Origin: Tenrec ecaudatus
Lineage: Eukaryota; Chordata; Mammalia; Afrosoricida; Tenrecidae
Reading direction: 5' to 3'
DNA length: 64,000 nucleotides
Assembly: GCF_050624435.1 (NCBI RefSeq)
Contig: NC_134537.1
Span: forward strand, 9,916,584 to 9,980,583
The position numbers were made by a program, and so were the translations under genes. The notes beneath the pieces are model-generated. The model had not been told where the DNA came from and searched no databases. It saw only the letters and a list, made by a program, of their open reading frames with translations. Positions 1 through 10,068 of the stretch are shown piece after piece (within the stretch, counting starts at the first letter, position 1; each line of letters begins with the position of its first letter).

Positions 1-47
1 ACGGCGATGGGGCGAGCGGAGCCTGGCCTTGGGCGGGGGGAGGATTA

Positions 48-131
48 GGTGTGAGGCTGAGAGGTTGAGTGGCCTGCTCCAGCATACACGGCCAGAGTGG
101 CAGAGCTGAGCTTCCAGCCCTGGGTGTCCAG
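48..131 (-). repeat. MIR-like SINE fragment
   Basis: Read on the minus strand this resembles the central part of a MIR: a 'tggctctgccac'-like stretch, then the complement of 'gaggttgagtggcctg', which corresponds to the MIR segment on keeping a level in the clinic-like phrase 'ttgagcaag'. The match is short and diverged and could be chance. The first 47 bases are GC-rich with several CpG and show no gene signal. Confidence 0.35.
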
Positions 132-372
132 TCTCCTCGAACACCCCAACTGGTCGTTGATATACTGGGAAGTGATGGTGGTGGTGGTGGGGGCGGCTCA
201 CGCTCCCCAGGGGGACACCTACACCCAGAATAGTAATTTATTCCTCTGTAATTCAAAGTGCAGGAAGCCAAATTATACTCAATAAGCCTCAGAGGTGAAG
301 TCAATAACCATCCCGGATCCCCCTGATTTACAGGTGTGAGTCTGCAAGGGCTGCGGTCTCCACCCCTTGGTT

Positions 373-618
373 AAACTCAAAACCAAACTCACTGCCGCCC
401 AGTCATTTCTGACTCATAGAGACCTTATAGGAGAATTAATTGAGTATTAACATGAATCCCATTCATCTCTTGATGGCTCTTTGAGTTTTTGAGACTGTCA
501 CTCTTTACAGGAGTAGAAAGCCTCCTCTTGCTCCTGATGAGCTGGCTGGTGGTTTCGAACTGCTGACCTTGCCGGGTAGAAGCCCAACGAGTAACTACTG
601 TGCTGCCGGGCTCCTTCC
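373..618 (-). repeat. AfroSINE, near full length
   Basis: Antisense AfroSINE. The tail complement 'aaaccaaactcactgcc' lies at the left. The central 'gtagaaagcctcctcttgctcc' block and the head complement 'gtgctgccgggctcc' lie at the right. About 50 bases near 432-482 do not fit the expected 'cctataggacagggtagaactgcc' segment and look like a replacement or insertion. The rest aligns well to other copies in the window. Confidence 0.85.
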
Positions 619-1086
619 AGTCCCTGGTTAGGTTACAGGGAAAGAGAATGGCCAGTTCTGAGGACACGGGCTTGTGATTTCAATGCTCCGGACTATTTAG
701 ACTTCCCATCTGCAGGCATAGCCTAACTCAATTGTCCAGACCTCCAGATATTAATTATACTCACATTCAGTGGTGTGCTGAACTGCTGAACGGTAACACA
801 GTGCTCTGGTGGGGGCGGGATGGATTGAGTAAAGCAATTGCTGAGTTCCAGAGTGTACACACGATTGCCAAGGTTGATTTGAAGCCGCCACAGGCGCATA
901 GAGGTAGGCTCCTGCTCCCCTTCACAATCCCATTGCCTCCCGCCTCTCCAAGACGATCCCAGGTACTCCCAGACTTCTCAGCAGGACACTCACCAACTCA
1001 GTCACAACCTTTTCCATTTCATGATGGTGAGATGACCTAATGCTCATGTTCTTTTCATCCCCACAAATACCTCCAACCGGAGTCCC
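619..1086. other. unassigned stretch
   Basis: I recognise no repeat family here. A reading frame of about 100 codons starts at 732 but has no domain, ends in proline/serine-rich low-complexity sequence, and is not supported as a gene. Confidence 0.4.
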
Positions 1087-1206
1087 TGTTAGGCCTAAAG
1101 ATTGGCAGTTCAAAACCACCAGTCACTCTGAGGGAGAAAGGCGAGACCTTCTACTGACTCTCCTAAAGATTTACAGCTTCGGAAACCCATATGGGCAATT
1201 CTCCTC
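1087..1206 (+). repeat. AfroSINE fragment, sense
   Basis: Holds the 'ggcagttcaaaaccaccag' junction, a 'gggagaaaggcgagaccttctac' centre and a partial 'cctata' tail. The head is missing. It ends exactly where an antisense copy begins, so the two form a tail-to-tail inverted pair. Confidence 0.8.
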
Positions 1207-1977
1207 CGTCCTATAAACCCAAAACCAACTCACTGCCGTCCATCGGATTCCAACTCACGACAGCTCTGTAAGCCAGGGTAGAACTGCCCCAATGTGAGTC
1301 TCTGAGAGGGCAACTCTTTAAGGGAGTAGAAAGTTCCTTCTTTCTGCTATGGAGCAGATGGTGGTTTCGAACTGCTGGCCTATGGTTAGCAGCCCAACAC
1401 TTTAGCAGCTACACCATTTGTAGTGGTTGTATAATTGGTTTTCAGTTTGAGAGGTTTAAGAGGGAAGGGGTGGAGTCTAGCCTGTCAGTCAGGAAATAGT
1501 CAATGAGGCCTCTGTGTGGGCATGGCCTTCTCGTGAGGATTCTGGGAACTCCTCGAGTCCTCTTTGGAGGCAGGAGATACACTCTCTCTCTGCTCATTCC
1601 CCGAGAGACACTGCAGCTGACAAGACACATGGAACTATCTAAGTGTCCTGAGCTGGAGGAGCCACGTGGAGATCCACACCAGTGCTGAGATGCTTCCACT
1701 GTCCCTGGATCCACACGACTTTCTACCCACTCGCCTATGATCTTCCTGTGTTTGGTGTCAGTGCATGTGTTTCATAAGACTGAAGAGGAATTTCTAGATT
1801 GGTATCAGACATATAGGCTAATGTCAGACTTATGGACTTGATCTGGACTGGGCTGAGATGTTTTCTCAATATTCAATAGCTTTTGTATATAAAGGCCTTT
1901 CTTATACACATATGAGTGTCTATGACTTTGTTTCCCTAGTCTACCCAGACTAACACACCATTATCTATGGCTCTTGC
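1207..1977 (-). repeat. AfroSINE, antisense, split by an LTR
   Basis: The antisense SINE body runs 1207-1418 (tail complement 'aaaccaactcactgcc', then 'ggtggtttcgaactgctgg' and 'ttagcagcccaac'). It resumes at about 1963-1977 with the head complement. The gap is filled by a solo LTR flanked by the duplicated pentamer CCATT, so the SINE is older than the LTR. Confidence 0.8.
1419..1957 (+). mobile_element. solo LTR, TGTG...CACA family (copy 1)
   Basis: First of ten copies in the window of a family about 500 bp long that begins TGTxGTxGTTxxATAA and ends CTAACACA. Shared landmarks are 'ggggtggagtctagcctgtca', 'tgagatgcttccact', 'ggatccac', 'cttatggacttgatctggact' and a TATA-like 'gtatataaag' about 80 bases before the end. 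The direct 5-bp repeats CCATT at 1414-1418 and 1958-1962 are a target-site duplication, the size expected for ERVL/MaLR-type elements. There is no internal region, so it is a solo LTR. Confidence 0.9.
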
Positions 1978-2232
1978 CACTCTGTCCTATGGGATTGCTG
2001 TGAGTCAGAATTGACTCCATGGTAGAGTTTGGTGAGCCCCTGGAGTCCTAGAGTGGCGTGGATGGGTCAGGGCTAGGCTTCTAACTTCACAGTTGATGGT
2101 TCTGGTCTGTCTAGAGGCACCGCAGAAGACAACTAGCAATCTACTTCCACAAGGCTGATGGTCACTGAGTTCTACTCTGTACAAAAGGGGTCGCCATGAG
2201 ATAGGATCAACTCAGTAGCAACGGATCCTATC
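1978..2232 (+). repeat. two AfroSINE pieces in tandem
   Basis: 1978-2040 is a SINE tail ('tgtcctatgggattgctgtgagtcag'). From about 2036 a second copy of another subfamily follows, with a degraded head, 'ctagcaatctacttcc' as its centre and 'ggggtcgccatgagataggatcaac' as tail. This subfamily has the 'gcgatctgcttcc'-type middle, not the 'agatgaggctttc' middle. Confidence 0.7.
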
Positions 2233-2385
2233 TTTTTTGTCTTTAGTCATTCATCCTTGTTAGATATCTACTACCGAGTGAAACAGCTGTAAGGTTGGCC
2301 ATTCCATCTATTGGAAATCGCGCAATCTTCCAAAGAGCCACAATGAATTTTATTTAATATTGATCAAGGCTTAACAATCTATGAG

Positions 2386-2580
2386 AGCCCTAGTGGTACA
2401 GCAGGTTATGTGTTAAGCTGCTAACCACGAGGCCAGCAGTTCAAAACCACCAGCCACTCCACAGGAGAAAGATGAGGCTTTCAATTCCTGTGAAAGTCCA
2501 CAGCCTCAGACACCCACAGGAGCAGTGCTCCTCTGCCCTACAGGATTGCTGGGAGTCAGAATCAACTCCATGTGGAGAAT
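2386..2580 (+). repeat. AfroSINE, sense
   Basis: Complete order of parts: head 'gagccctagtggtacagc', 'gctgctaaccacgaggccagcag', centre 'ggagaaagatgaggctttc', and tail 'tacaggattgctgggagtcag'. The central block that separates this form from the shortened paenungulate form is intact. Confidence 0.9.
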
Positions 2581-3563
2581 TTATTTTTCTTTTTAGGAAA
2601 GCACTATAAAAAGTGAGATTAGGGTTTATGCTGGACTAAGTACTACCATGGGTAGCAATAGTTAAATTAGAACAAAAGAATCTTCTATTATCCCTGTGTA
2701 ACACCCTCCCTCCCCTCCCCCACCCCACCTTGTCTCACTTGGTTGTCTGGCCCGATATAAAATGACAGGAAAGAAGTGTGTTGCCTAGTAACAGCCCAGC
2801 ATGCAGACAGAGACCAGTCAATACAATTCTGAATGAAGGCAACAGCAGCCCCAAACCAAATCCATCTTGGGGATTGATAGGAAAACCAAAGTGTAGTTAG
2901 AGTCGCACTAGCTGCTGGGGAAGTCCCATTAGCTCTGGATATTGGCGTATTTAAGGTGAAATATCTGAGATATGGACCCTTTTTCTGGGAAGAAGAATCT
3001 CCTCGGGGCAGTCAAAATCAATAGGCCACTTTGAAGGCTGACTGAAGCCATTATTGGTAATGTTTTGGTTGTGTTTGTGAATCAACAATTCAGCAAAAAG
3101 AGGGCCATTTAGAAGTTCTTACGACAGCCCAATCTGTCAATCTCAGAAGGAAACCTTTCTCTCCAGTGCCGTGGACCAGCCTCTCATGTGCGGAGCCCCT
3201 GGGAGGCTACGGGCTGAAGCCAGCACAAAGAATCAGGGACAGTCTTCTAGGGGGTCCAGCCATCCTGGGTTTCTGGGCTCTGGAGTTTCAGCGCTACAAC
3301 CAGGACACCCCCCCCCCACTGCCCCCGCCACCTGGCAAATCAGTTGTTTCCAACTGGGCGTGATTGTGTCCCCTGTCCAGGGAAGGTTGCTGGATAACCA
3401 CAGGACAATGAGTTGAACTGAAATTTCAAATAACCAATCTTTTTTTTTTACTACAAGTACGTCCCTAATTTACAGTGGGATAGACTTATACTTAAAATTC
3501 TCCCCTTTAATATCTGCAATAGAAATGTAATTAGGTACCTTTTCTTTTACCCAGGGACACCAC
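2581..3563. other. unassigned, mostly single-copy sequence
   Basis: No repeat recognised. A C-run lies at 3307-3317 and a T-run at 3440-3450. It contains an X-box-like motif (listed separately at 2780). The part at 2740-3160 has mixed composition with no microsatellite and could include conserved regulatory DNA, which I cannot test here. Confidence 0.4.
2780..2792. promoter_or_regulatory. RFX X-box-like motif
   Basis: GTTGCC and AGTAAC half-sites separated by one base (gttgcctagtaac). RFX factors bind imperfect inverted repeats of this kind with a spacer of 0-3 bases. Motif match only; no proof of function. Confidence 0.3.
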
Positions 3564-3865
3564 AATCCGAACGCACAGCGGGTTCTGTGTTGGGCTGCCA
3601 AACAAGGTCAGCAGTTCATTACCACCAGTCACGCCACAGGAGAAAGATGAGGCTTTCTCCAGTGGGGCCGCTGGTTCGTTCTCAGCAATGATCCTAAAAG
3701 CTGATGGTTTGAGCTCACCCAGGCGCACACTGCAGAGAAAAGCCTGGCGACCTACATCTTTAAAGATTCCAGCCAGGGAACCCTTACGGAGGGGTTGTAC
3801 TCTGTCACGTCCGGCATGGCCACCAGTCGGAATCAACCTGATGGGTTTGGTTTGGTTTGGTTTTC
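3564..3865 (+). repeat. composite of two AfroSINE subfamilies
   Basis: 3564-3665 carries 'ggtcagcagttcattaccaccag' and 'ggagaaagatgaggctttc'. From about 3685 the second-type body follows: 'gaaaagcctggcgacctacatc', 'ttaaagattccagcc', and tail 'accagtcggaatcaacc'. It ends in a (GGTTT)n run at 3840-3862. Either one copy inserted at the end of another or a recombinant. Confidence 0.75.
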
Positions 3866-4077
3866 TGGTGTAATTCTGGCAATGCTTTGAGGCACGCTTA
3901 GATGTCTGAAGCAAGAGAATCGGCCTTGGAAGAAGGACCTGTTGGAATGCTCTTTAGAAGCAAGAACAGTGAGGCTGAATCTCATGGGCTTCGCGCTGTT
4001 AGGAAGGATGCGTCCCTGGAAAAAACACCAGGCTTGATAAAGTAGCAGGTCCATGACAAAAGGGATGATTCCTTCTT

Positions 4078-4316
4078 TCTTTTTGACTTATTTATTTTAA
4101 ATTTATGATCTTGTTGTTGAGCATATACACAACAATACATCCTGACTCGGCCATTTCTACATGGACGTATCAATGGCATTAATGACATTCTTGGGGTCAT
4201 GCACCGTCCCCCCACCTTTTCTGAGTTGTTCCTTACATAACTCACTCCAAGAAGGTCCCTACCTAATCTTTCAGTTCCTGCTGTCACATTGATCTCATTT
4301 AGATAGTTCTTTTTAA
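4078..4316 (-). repeat. L1 3' UTR fragment, older afrotherian type
   Basis: Antisense sequence with 'catatacacaacaatacatcc', 'ttctgagttgttcctt' and 'cctacctaatctttc' and ending 'agatagttctttt'. From memory these features are typical of afrotherian L1 3' UTRs. 3866-4077 to its left is unassigned. Confidence 0.55.
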
Positions 4317-4612
4317 TTCTTTTAAAAATCATTTTATTGGGGGCTCCTACAGCCCTTATCACATTCCATCCAGCCATCCATTGTGTCGAGCACATTTGTA
4401 CATTTGTTGCCATCATCATTCTGAAAACATTCTCTTCCTACTTGAATCACCTCCTTATTTCCCCCTCCCTCCCCCATGAACCCTTGATAATTTATAAATT
4501 TTTTTTTCATGTCTTACACGACTGATGTCTCCCTTCACTCACTTTTCTTTTGTCCATCCGCCTGGGAGGGGGTGACAGGTAGGTCATTGTGATTGGTTCC
4601 CCCAAAGGGAGG
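4317..4612 (-). repeat. L1 3' end, tenrec-like type
   Basis: Antisense 3' terminus: 'aatcattttattgggggctcc', then 'cccttatcacattccatcc', 'cattgtgtcgagcacatttg', a pyrimidine-rich 'ccctccctcccccatgaaccc' and 'tgataatttataaa'. The same landmarks recur at 12.97, 43.8 and 48.25 kb (antisense) and at 15.5-17 kb (sense). The copy is 5' truncated. Confidence 0.85.
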
Positions 4613-4752
4613 ATTCGTAAGGCAATGGCGGCTGCAACATTGGGGTCAAACACAACAGCGATTGTGAGGAGGGTGTGGGATTGGCCAGTGTCTTGTCCTG
4701 TTGTCCATAGGGTCACTCTGAGTCAGACTTGACTTCATGCCACCCAATAACA
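4613..4752 (+). repeat. RTE LINE 3' terminal fragment
   Basis: Shows the RTE 3' UTR words: 'gctgcaaca' followed by 'aacacaacagcgattgtgagga', 'gtgtcttgtcctgttgtcc' and 'atagggtcactctgagtcag', ending in 'cacccaataacaa'. The last 60 bases match the AfroSINE tail, but the upstream part is LINE, not SINE. This makes the copy informative on the LINE/SINE partnership. Confidence 0.75.
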
Positions 4753-5765
4753 AACTGGCTGGGGGGTGGGGGGCAAGCAGGATTTACTTCTAGTATCAAG
4801 GAGGCCGCTACACGTCCCCCATGCACCCACACTCCTGGCAATGCAGCGGTGGCGAATCTCCTGGCCTATGTCAGAAGGACTGAACCTGAGAACCCCTGTC
4901 CTAGATCTCAGGAAGAACAAGCCTGCCACCACGCCATTCTGTCTTCTTTGGAAGAGCGCACCCAGGCTTCCTTCCCTGCGTCGTGCACATAGTTGGGGAA
5001 ATATATGTATCTGGTCTTCCATGCTTTCCGTCAGCTAGAGTCAGACTGCTGTTGGGAACTTTAGAGGAGTCTAGCAAACTGCTTTCCCCTCATAAGCCTC
5101 CCCTTCCCACCCTCCAGGGAGAGAGCCTCGCAGGCCATGCTGTAAAACAATAGGACAGATGCAAGCGGAATCCGCGTGGTCTCTGGGATGCCTCCGTCTC
5201 CCCTGACTTACACGCTCCCGAAGCTCGCTCTTGGCTTTGAACGCGGAGCTGCAAGCATGTCTTCATCCTTTCACCTACACCAGCGCTGGCCTCGCCTGGA
5301 GTTTTCCTGGAGGAAGCCATAGCAGCAGGAATCTTTGTGTAATCCTATAATCAGGGGGGCTTTATCCCTTCAAAAAAATACGTCCTTTCTCCCCGTTGCC
5401 AGCTCTTCCACAGGGAAAGAAAACTGTAGTTCAGAAGTGACTGTATGTGATTCATATGCAGGAAGAGAAGGCACTCACTGGGTGATGCACAGGTAGGCCC
5501 ATTTGCTTGAATGAATGAGTGGATGAGTGCGTGAGTGAACCAAGCCCGGCGACAGTCCTGCGCTCATGTCCCCCTGGGGTGAGAAGTGGCCTGGAGAGTA
5601 GCATCTGCTCAGAAGGACGTGGTATGTACCTGGGCATCTCAGCGATGCTCAATGAGTGCGTGGGGATTGCCTGTCTGAGCTGGGCCTACCAGTACCAGGC
5701 ACCTTTGAGTAGAACTGTGCTCTACAGGGTGCGCAGTGGCAGATGTCCCTGAACTAGATCATCAA
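4753..5765. other. unassigned stretch
   Basis: No recognised repeat except a short 'gaatgaatgagtggatgagtg' run at 5512-5540, which recalls the end of L2/MIR elements. Frames of up to 95 codons on both strands overlap each other and show no domain. Confidence 0.4.
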
Positions 5766-5780
5766 GGCGCGCGCGTGCGC

Positions 5781-5815
<35 letters not shown>

Positions 5816-5829
5816 TGTGTGTGTGTGTT
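5766..5829. repeat. (CGTG)n / (GT)n microsatellite
   Basis: A GCGC-rich start turns into about ten GTGC units, then a pure GT run. CpG survives in the tetranucleotide array, unusual in methylated mammalian DNA, and suggests recent expansion. Confidence 0.95.
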
Positions 5830-6195
5830 TTCTCTGAGATGCTTCATGGTAGATCTGAACCGACAACTTTAGGGCTAGCAGCCGGACCCGTGAGCCATTT
5901 GTACCATCCCTATTCTGCCCCTCTCCTCCCCCTAACCTGCAATTGTCCTGTCATTTGGCACCTGTGTCTTTAACGTCAAGTGGACGTGGTGGGTGTCATC
6001 TGCTCTCTACTCTCACCTCCCACAGTCGCGCGGACACAAGGACATAGGGGTGTTTTTTTGTTTGGAAGCTACGCTCACTCTTCCAAAGTCAGGACCGGTG
6101 AAGCCTTGATTTTTCTCCAGATAGATACCGGGTCCTCGGGAACCTTTCCCCAGCCTTTTCCCCAGTGCAGTTCTGCCTGTTTTGACTTTGATTTA
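5830..6195. other. unassigned stretch
   Basis: Mixed composition with no repeat family I can name. A T-run is at 6052-6058. Confidence 0.4.
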
Positions 6196-6385
6196 GAGAC
6201 TCACAGGGCAGCCCCTGGATTTGAACCCCGGCTGTGTACCTAACTAGCTCTGCCACCTTAGGGATGTTACTTACCCCTCCCATCTGCCCTTTCCTTATCT
6301 GTAACATGCAAGTTAGCAGAGGATCATGAAATTGCCTGGTCTAAAGAAGGAAGTGAATAAAGGTTAGCTGTTATTAATATTGTCG
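6196..6385 (+). repeat. MIR SINE
   Basis: Sense MIR: 'agactcacagggcagcccctg', 'ggatttgaaccccggctgtg', 'ctagctctgccacctta', 'gttacttacccctccc', 'ccttatctgtaacatg' and a final 'gttagctgttattaat'. Order and spacing match the family; divergence is high, as expected for a mammalian-wide relic. Confidence 0.8.
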
Positions 6386-6404
6386 TAAGTTTCTTCTGTA
6401 AACT

Positions 6405-6562
6405 TCACTGGTAGCGAGTCAGTTCTGACTCCTAGTGATGCTATAGGAGAGTGGTGTAACATAGAACTGCCTCATCGTTCTTCCGTGGGGTGGCTGGTGG
6501 TTTCGAACTGGTGACCTTGTGGTTAGCAGCCCAGTGGGCAACCACCATGCCTCCAGGCCTCC
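6405..6562 (-). repeat. AfroSINE, antisense, internally deleted
   Basis: Tail complement 'gagtcagttctgactcc', then a shortened centre, then 'ggctggtggtttcgaactgg' and 'ttagcagcccagtgggcaacc'. The 'gatgaggctttc' centre is missing. Confidence 0.8.
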
Positions 6563-7234
6563 TTTCTTCTGTATAGGTGACCCTTTAAAATTAATGTTTT
6601 ATTCTTATGTTCCAAATGTATTCTCTCTTCCATGTTAGCCTTCCAGAAAGTAGGCACACCGGCAAGATGCTTCCCTATTTTATATACGAGGAAATGGAGA
6701 CCAGGAAGCATTAACATTTCCCCCCAAACATATGTTGCCTCCCTCTCTCTCTGTCCAGCAGTTACTCCACTGTCCATTCCAGCATTTTCAAGGGACGGAG
6801 GGAGCTTCTCAGAGCTCCGATTTATTTTTCACAAATGACTCCTGGCCTTTCTTTGCAGACTGTTTGAACAAGTGGTCAAGGGCAGAAGCTAGTCACGGAC
6901 TAGCTCCCATACCCAACCACACACACACATCCACACACAGGCCCATACCCACGTATGTGTACATAGGCATGCACATGCTCACACGGACACATAGACACAT
7001 GCCCACGTCCATATGCACACAGACACATGCACACGCTGGAGCGGCTGTGAAGAGGATTGGAGCCAGGCAGTGACAGAGCCACAGGGCTGCTCCCAGGGCT
7101 CTCTTGGGAATGGCTGGTAGAGGCTCTGGGTTGGGGTGCCCTGTTTCACAGGGGTTGCCACACCAGCCACTACACAGAATCTGAGGTATGTTCTGCTCCG
7201 CTCCTGACTGGCCCGCCTCTCCTCCCTCCTTCAC
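6563..7234. other. unassigned stretch with a CA-rich region
   Basis: 6918-7035 is an imperfect CA-rich simple repeat with cacaca cores separated by degenerate spacers. It accounts for the His/Thr/Val/Cys-rich frames on both strands here. No other structure was recognised. Confidence 0.6.
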
Positions 7235-7560
7235 CTGCCAGCAACAGCAGTCATGTAAAACCTGGGTTGCACCATGCCACTCAGCAACCTTTATAGGCTA
7301 CTTGTTGCCTACAGGAGGAAGCCAGAAGCCCAACACTAAAGCCTGTTCTACAGGCAGCGAGCTGTTCTCAGCCAGCACCACGCCCTGCCTCTCCTCATCC
7401 TTCAGACCACAGAGGGCTGTCCACCCCCCAAGCCTTTGCCCACGTGGGGCCTCTCCCCAGAGAGGTGAGTGGGGCAGTCTGGGACACTTTCTGGACCCTC
7501 GAGCCCCTGTAAGACCGACCTGCGCCTTCTCCACGTCAGTGACTTGCTGACTTTCCTTTC
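7235..7560 (+). repeat. L2 LINE 3' region
   Basis: Ordered L2-like words: 'cagcagtcatgtaaaacctg', 'accatgccactcagcaacc', 'ttgttgcctacaggagg', 'aagcctttgcccacgtgg'. In L2 consensus these belong to the 3' coding end. Old and diverged; family level only. Confidence 0.55.
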
Positions 7561-7975
7561 CCCTCAGCCTGACCATGAACTTGACGGTGAGCACTTCTCT
7601 GAGCTGTCTGAGTGGCATCTGCACAGACGTATCGTATAAGCCAAAGCTGGTGTGACTGATGCAGGGTTCTCAAAGCAGCCCTTCACACCAGCCCTGCGGA
7701 GAGTGACTCACTTGCTCCCCAACAGGCTACAGGCAGCAGCTGACCTCTGACTTTTGACCTCAAGTGGATTTCCTTGACCATTGTGGTCTGCTGCCTCAGA
7801 GATGTGGAGCCTTGGTCTTGGCCACAGGGGCTGACTTGATTGGCCTGGAAATATGGCCTGGTCTGGGATCGGTTTAAGGTCTGTGTGTGACTCCATGGGC
7901 CACACTCAAAATCCTGTGTGCAAGTTCTTGAAGAAGGCAAGAGGTCCTGACCCCATCTCAAGAGTGGATAGACAC
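7561..7975. other. unassigned stretch
   Basis: No repeat recognised between the L2 piece and the next LTR; reading frames are short and overlapping. Confidence 0.4.
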
Positions 7976-8512
7976 TGTGTTACTCTGGGTGGACTAGAGA
8001 AACAAATTCATAGAGACTCATGTGTATAAGAGAGAGTTTTATATAAAGGGTAATTGTACATTAAGAAAGCATCCTGACCCAGTCTACAAGCCCATAAGTC
8101 TGATATTAGCCCATATGTCCGATACCAAATTACAAAGTCCTCTTCAGACTCATGAAACACATGCAATGATGCCAAATGCAGGATGATCACAGACGAGTGG
8201 GTGGAAAGTCTTTGGATCCAGTGGCATTCTAAGCATCTCAGTGCCAGCAGGGGCCCCTGCATGGCTTCTCCAGGTTCAGGGTTCCGGCTGCATCAGGGTT
8301 GTCCACGTGACTTCTCAGGGATGCCTCTCAGGGAGTCAGCAGTCTCCAAGGAAGTGAGAAGAGTGAGAGTGTATCTCCTACCTCCTAGGAGGAACTCCCA
8401 GAGTTCTCCCAGAATCCTCTGGGGAAGGCTCACAGAGGCATTGTTGGTTATATCTTAACCACCCTTCACTCGTAGTCCTCTCAGATTGACACCAGAATAT
8501 GTAACGACCACA
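7976..8512 (-). mobile_element. solo LTR, TGTG...CACA family (copy 2)
   Basis: Antisense copy: begins with the complement of the LTR end ('tgtgttactctgggtggactagag') and finishes 'atgtaacgaccaca'. It keeps 'gatattagcccatatgtcc' and 'ttcagactcatgaaacac'. Flanks are gacac (7971-7975) and ggcac (8513-8517), a 4/5 match that fits an eroded 5-bp target duplication. Confidence 0.88.
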
Positions 8513-9959
8513 GGCACCCGGGTGTGGGGCCGAGCTGACTCTGTAGAGGACGAAGAGGAAAGACAGAAGGAGACTGATGAACACCTGAAACTAGTGGATC
8601 CATACCGCCCCCCCCACTCCCGCAGAGTGGAATGAGAGCCAATGTGCTTTCTTCACTTGGGTTCCACCATGAGCCAGGGTCAATGCCATCTGCACCTGGA
8701 AGTAGGGCTGTTCTCTGCAGAGCTCAATAAACTCAGCCTGTAGGTCTCGTCTCCATTGCAGGTCCCACTGAGGCCCTCTGCCCCTGCCTGTTGCCTGGTT
8801 GGACTATGGTAGCTGGTGTGTCATATGACATGGCACTGAACGTGGATGCCATGTGTGGTGAGGCAAAGGGGCCGTGGGGGTGCAGGAGGCACCCTGTGAG
8901 ATGAGTGGGCACAGCCGCTGCAACGACAGACTTGGGCATGGCAGTGGTCACAAGCATACGTTTCATTCTCATGTCAGCTTCATTGTACGTAAGGTCACTG
9001 CATGTCCCTGTTGATTGGAGGGCACCGGTCTATCTATTTGTATGGTGCTGGAGCGGCCTACCCGTGTGTCCCCAGGCTGACATGTGTTTTTGTAAAACTC
9101 GCAAAAGCAAAGGAGCTTAAAGATAGTTCATTGAAACCACTGCCCCTCTCTGCTCTCATCTCCGCCCCCACACTTCCTCTGGTGTTGGGTGTACCGGGGG
9201 CAGCGCAGGCAGCTTTGACCTGGCTAAGGGTGAGATGAATTGGGGACATTTCCCACTGGGTTTGGAGAGAGATACAGGTTTTATGGTAGCTTTGGGGTGT
9301 AGCTAAGTCATTGCTGGATGTCCCAGCCAAGGAATGACTTCTAAGAATTCCCTTACCACCCACAGAGCTGACTCACCTGGCGTCAGGTCACGAAGGTGCA
9401 GGGCCACAGGTAGGAACCTGCAGGATGTGAACTTGGGCCAAGCCCTCGGTGTGGAACCATGTGGAGGGTGGCAGAGAAACAAGATGTGAAAGATTTCTGA
9501 GGCCCTTTCTTCCCGTCACCAGATGCAGGAAATTGTAAGGGGAGAATTCAGTTCTCCCGGACGCCTCGACAAAACGAACCTTCTGCTCTGTCAAACATGA
9601 GGGTGTGCAACTCTTAATATGCCACTGTGCTGATGTTAGGAATGGCAAACCGGTTAATGGGTGTCTTCAACTCTGAGCAGAAAGAGGAGGGACCGCATAT
9701 CAAAACGTGAGGTGCCCTGAAAGCTGTCACCTTGAGAGAGTTTTCCCCAGACTTGACAACAATCCTAAAAAAGAAAAAGAAAAAGTGCACAGCCTTACGG
9801 CTAAGGTACCTCCTAACCGTCCTTTCTTGTTCATGTAAATGTGCCCTCACTGTGAAATGATTGAACCTGCTACCACTCATAACCAGTTCTTCATGGCAGT
9901 CACCATCATTTGTTGCCCAGGCAACTTTAAAGTCAATGAAGAGTCTGAGTTTCGTCTCG
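8513..9959. other. unassigned, largely single-copy stretch
   Basis: No repeat recognised apart from an A-rich segment at 9768-9785. Contains the palindromic X-box at 9912. Frames of 71-101 codons lack domains and are antisense to each other. Confidence 0.4.
9912..9925. promoter_or_regulatory. perfect palindromic RFX X-box
   Basis: GTTGCC-CA-GGCAAC: exact 6-bp inverted half-sites with a 2-bp spacer, the optimal RFX dimer form. It lies in sequence with no recognised repeat. Function is inferred from the motif only. Confidence 0.4.
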
Positions 9960-10068
9960 CATTCACCCGCTGTTAGAGAGCCGATTCTGACTCATAGACT
10001 CCAAGAGTAGCATGACCCCGGTGGGTTTCTAAGACGGGGAATCTTTTTATGGGAATAGAAAGCCAGGG
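9960..10068 (-). repeat. AfroSINE fragment, antisense
   Basis: Tail complement 'gagccgattctgactcatag' and 'gtgggtttctaagac', then 'tttttatgggaatagaaagcc'. The head half is missing. Confidence 0.7.

Noticed and set aside
1..110. CpG-island-like start of the window
   Set aside because: Only about 50 bases are GC-rich with few CpG; too short for an island and truncated by the window edge.
1419..1957. Possible DNA transposon because ends read TGTG...CACA
   Set aside because: The 5-bp duplications, TATA-like site and absence of longer inverted repeats fit an LTR better.
5766..5829. CRISPR-like or satellite array
   Set aside because: Simple GTGC/GT microsatellite, no spacers.
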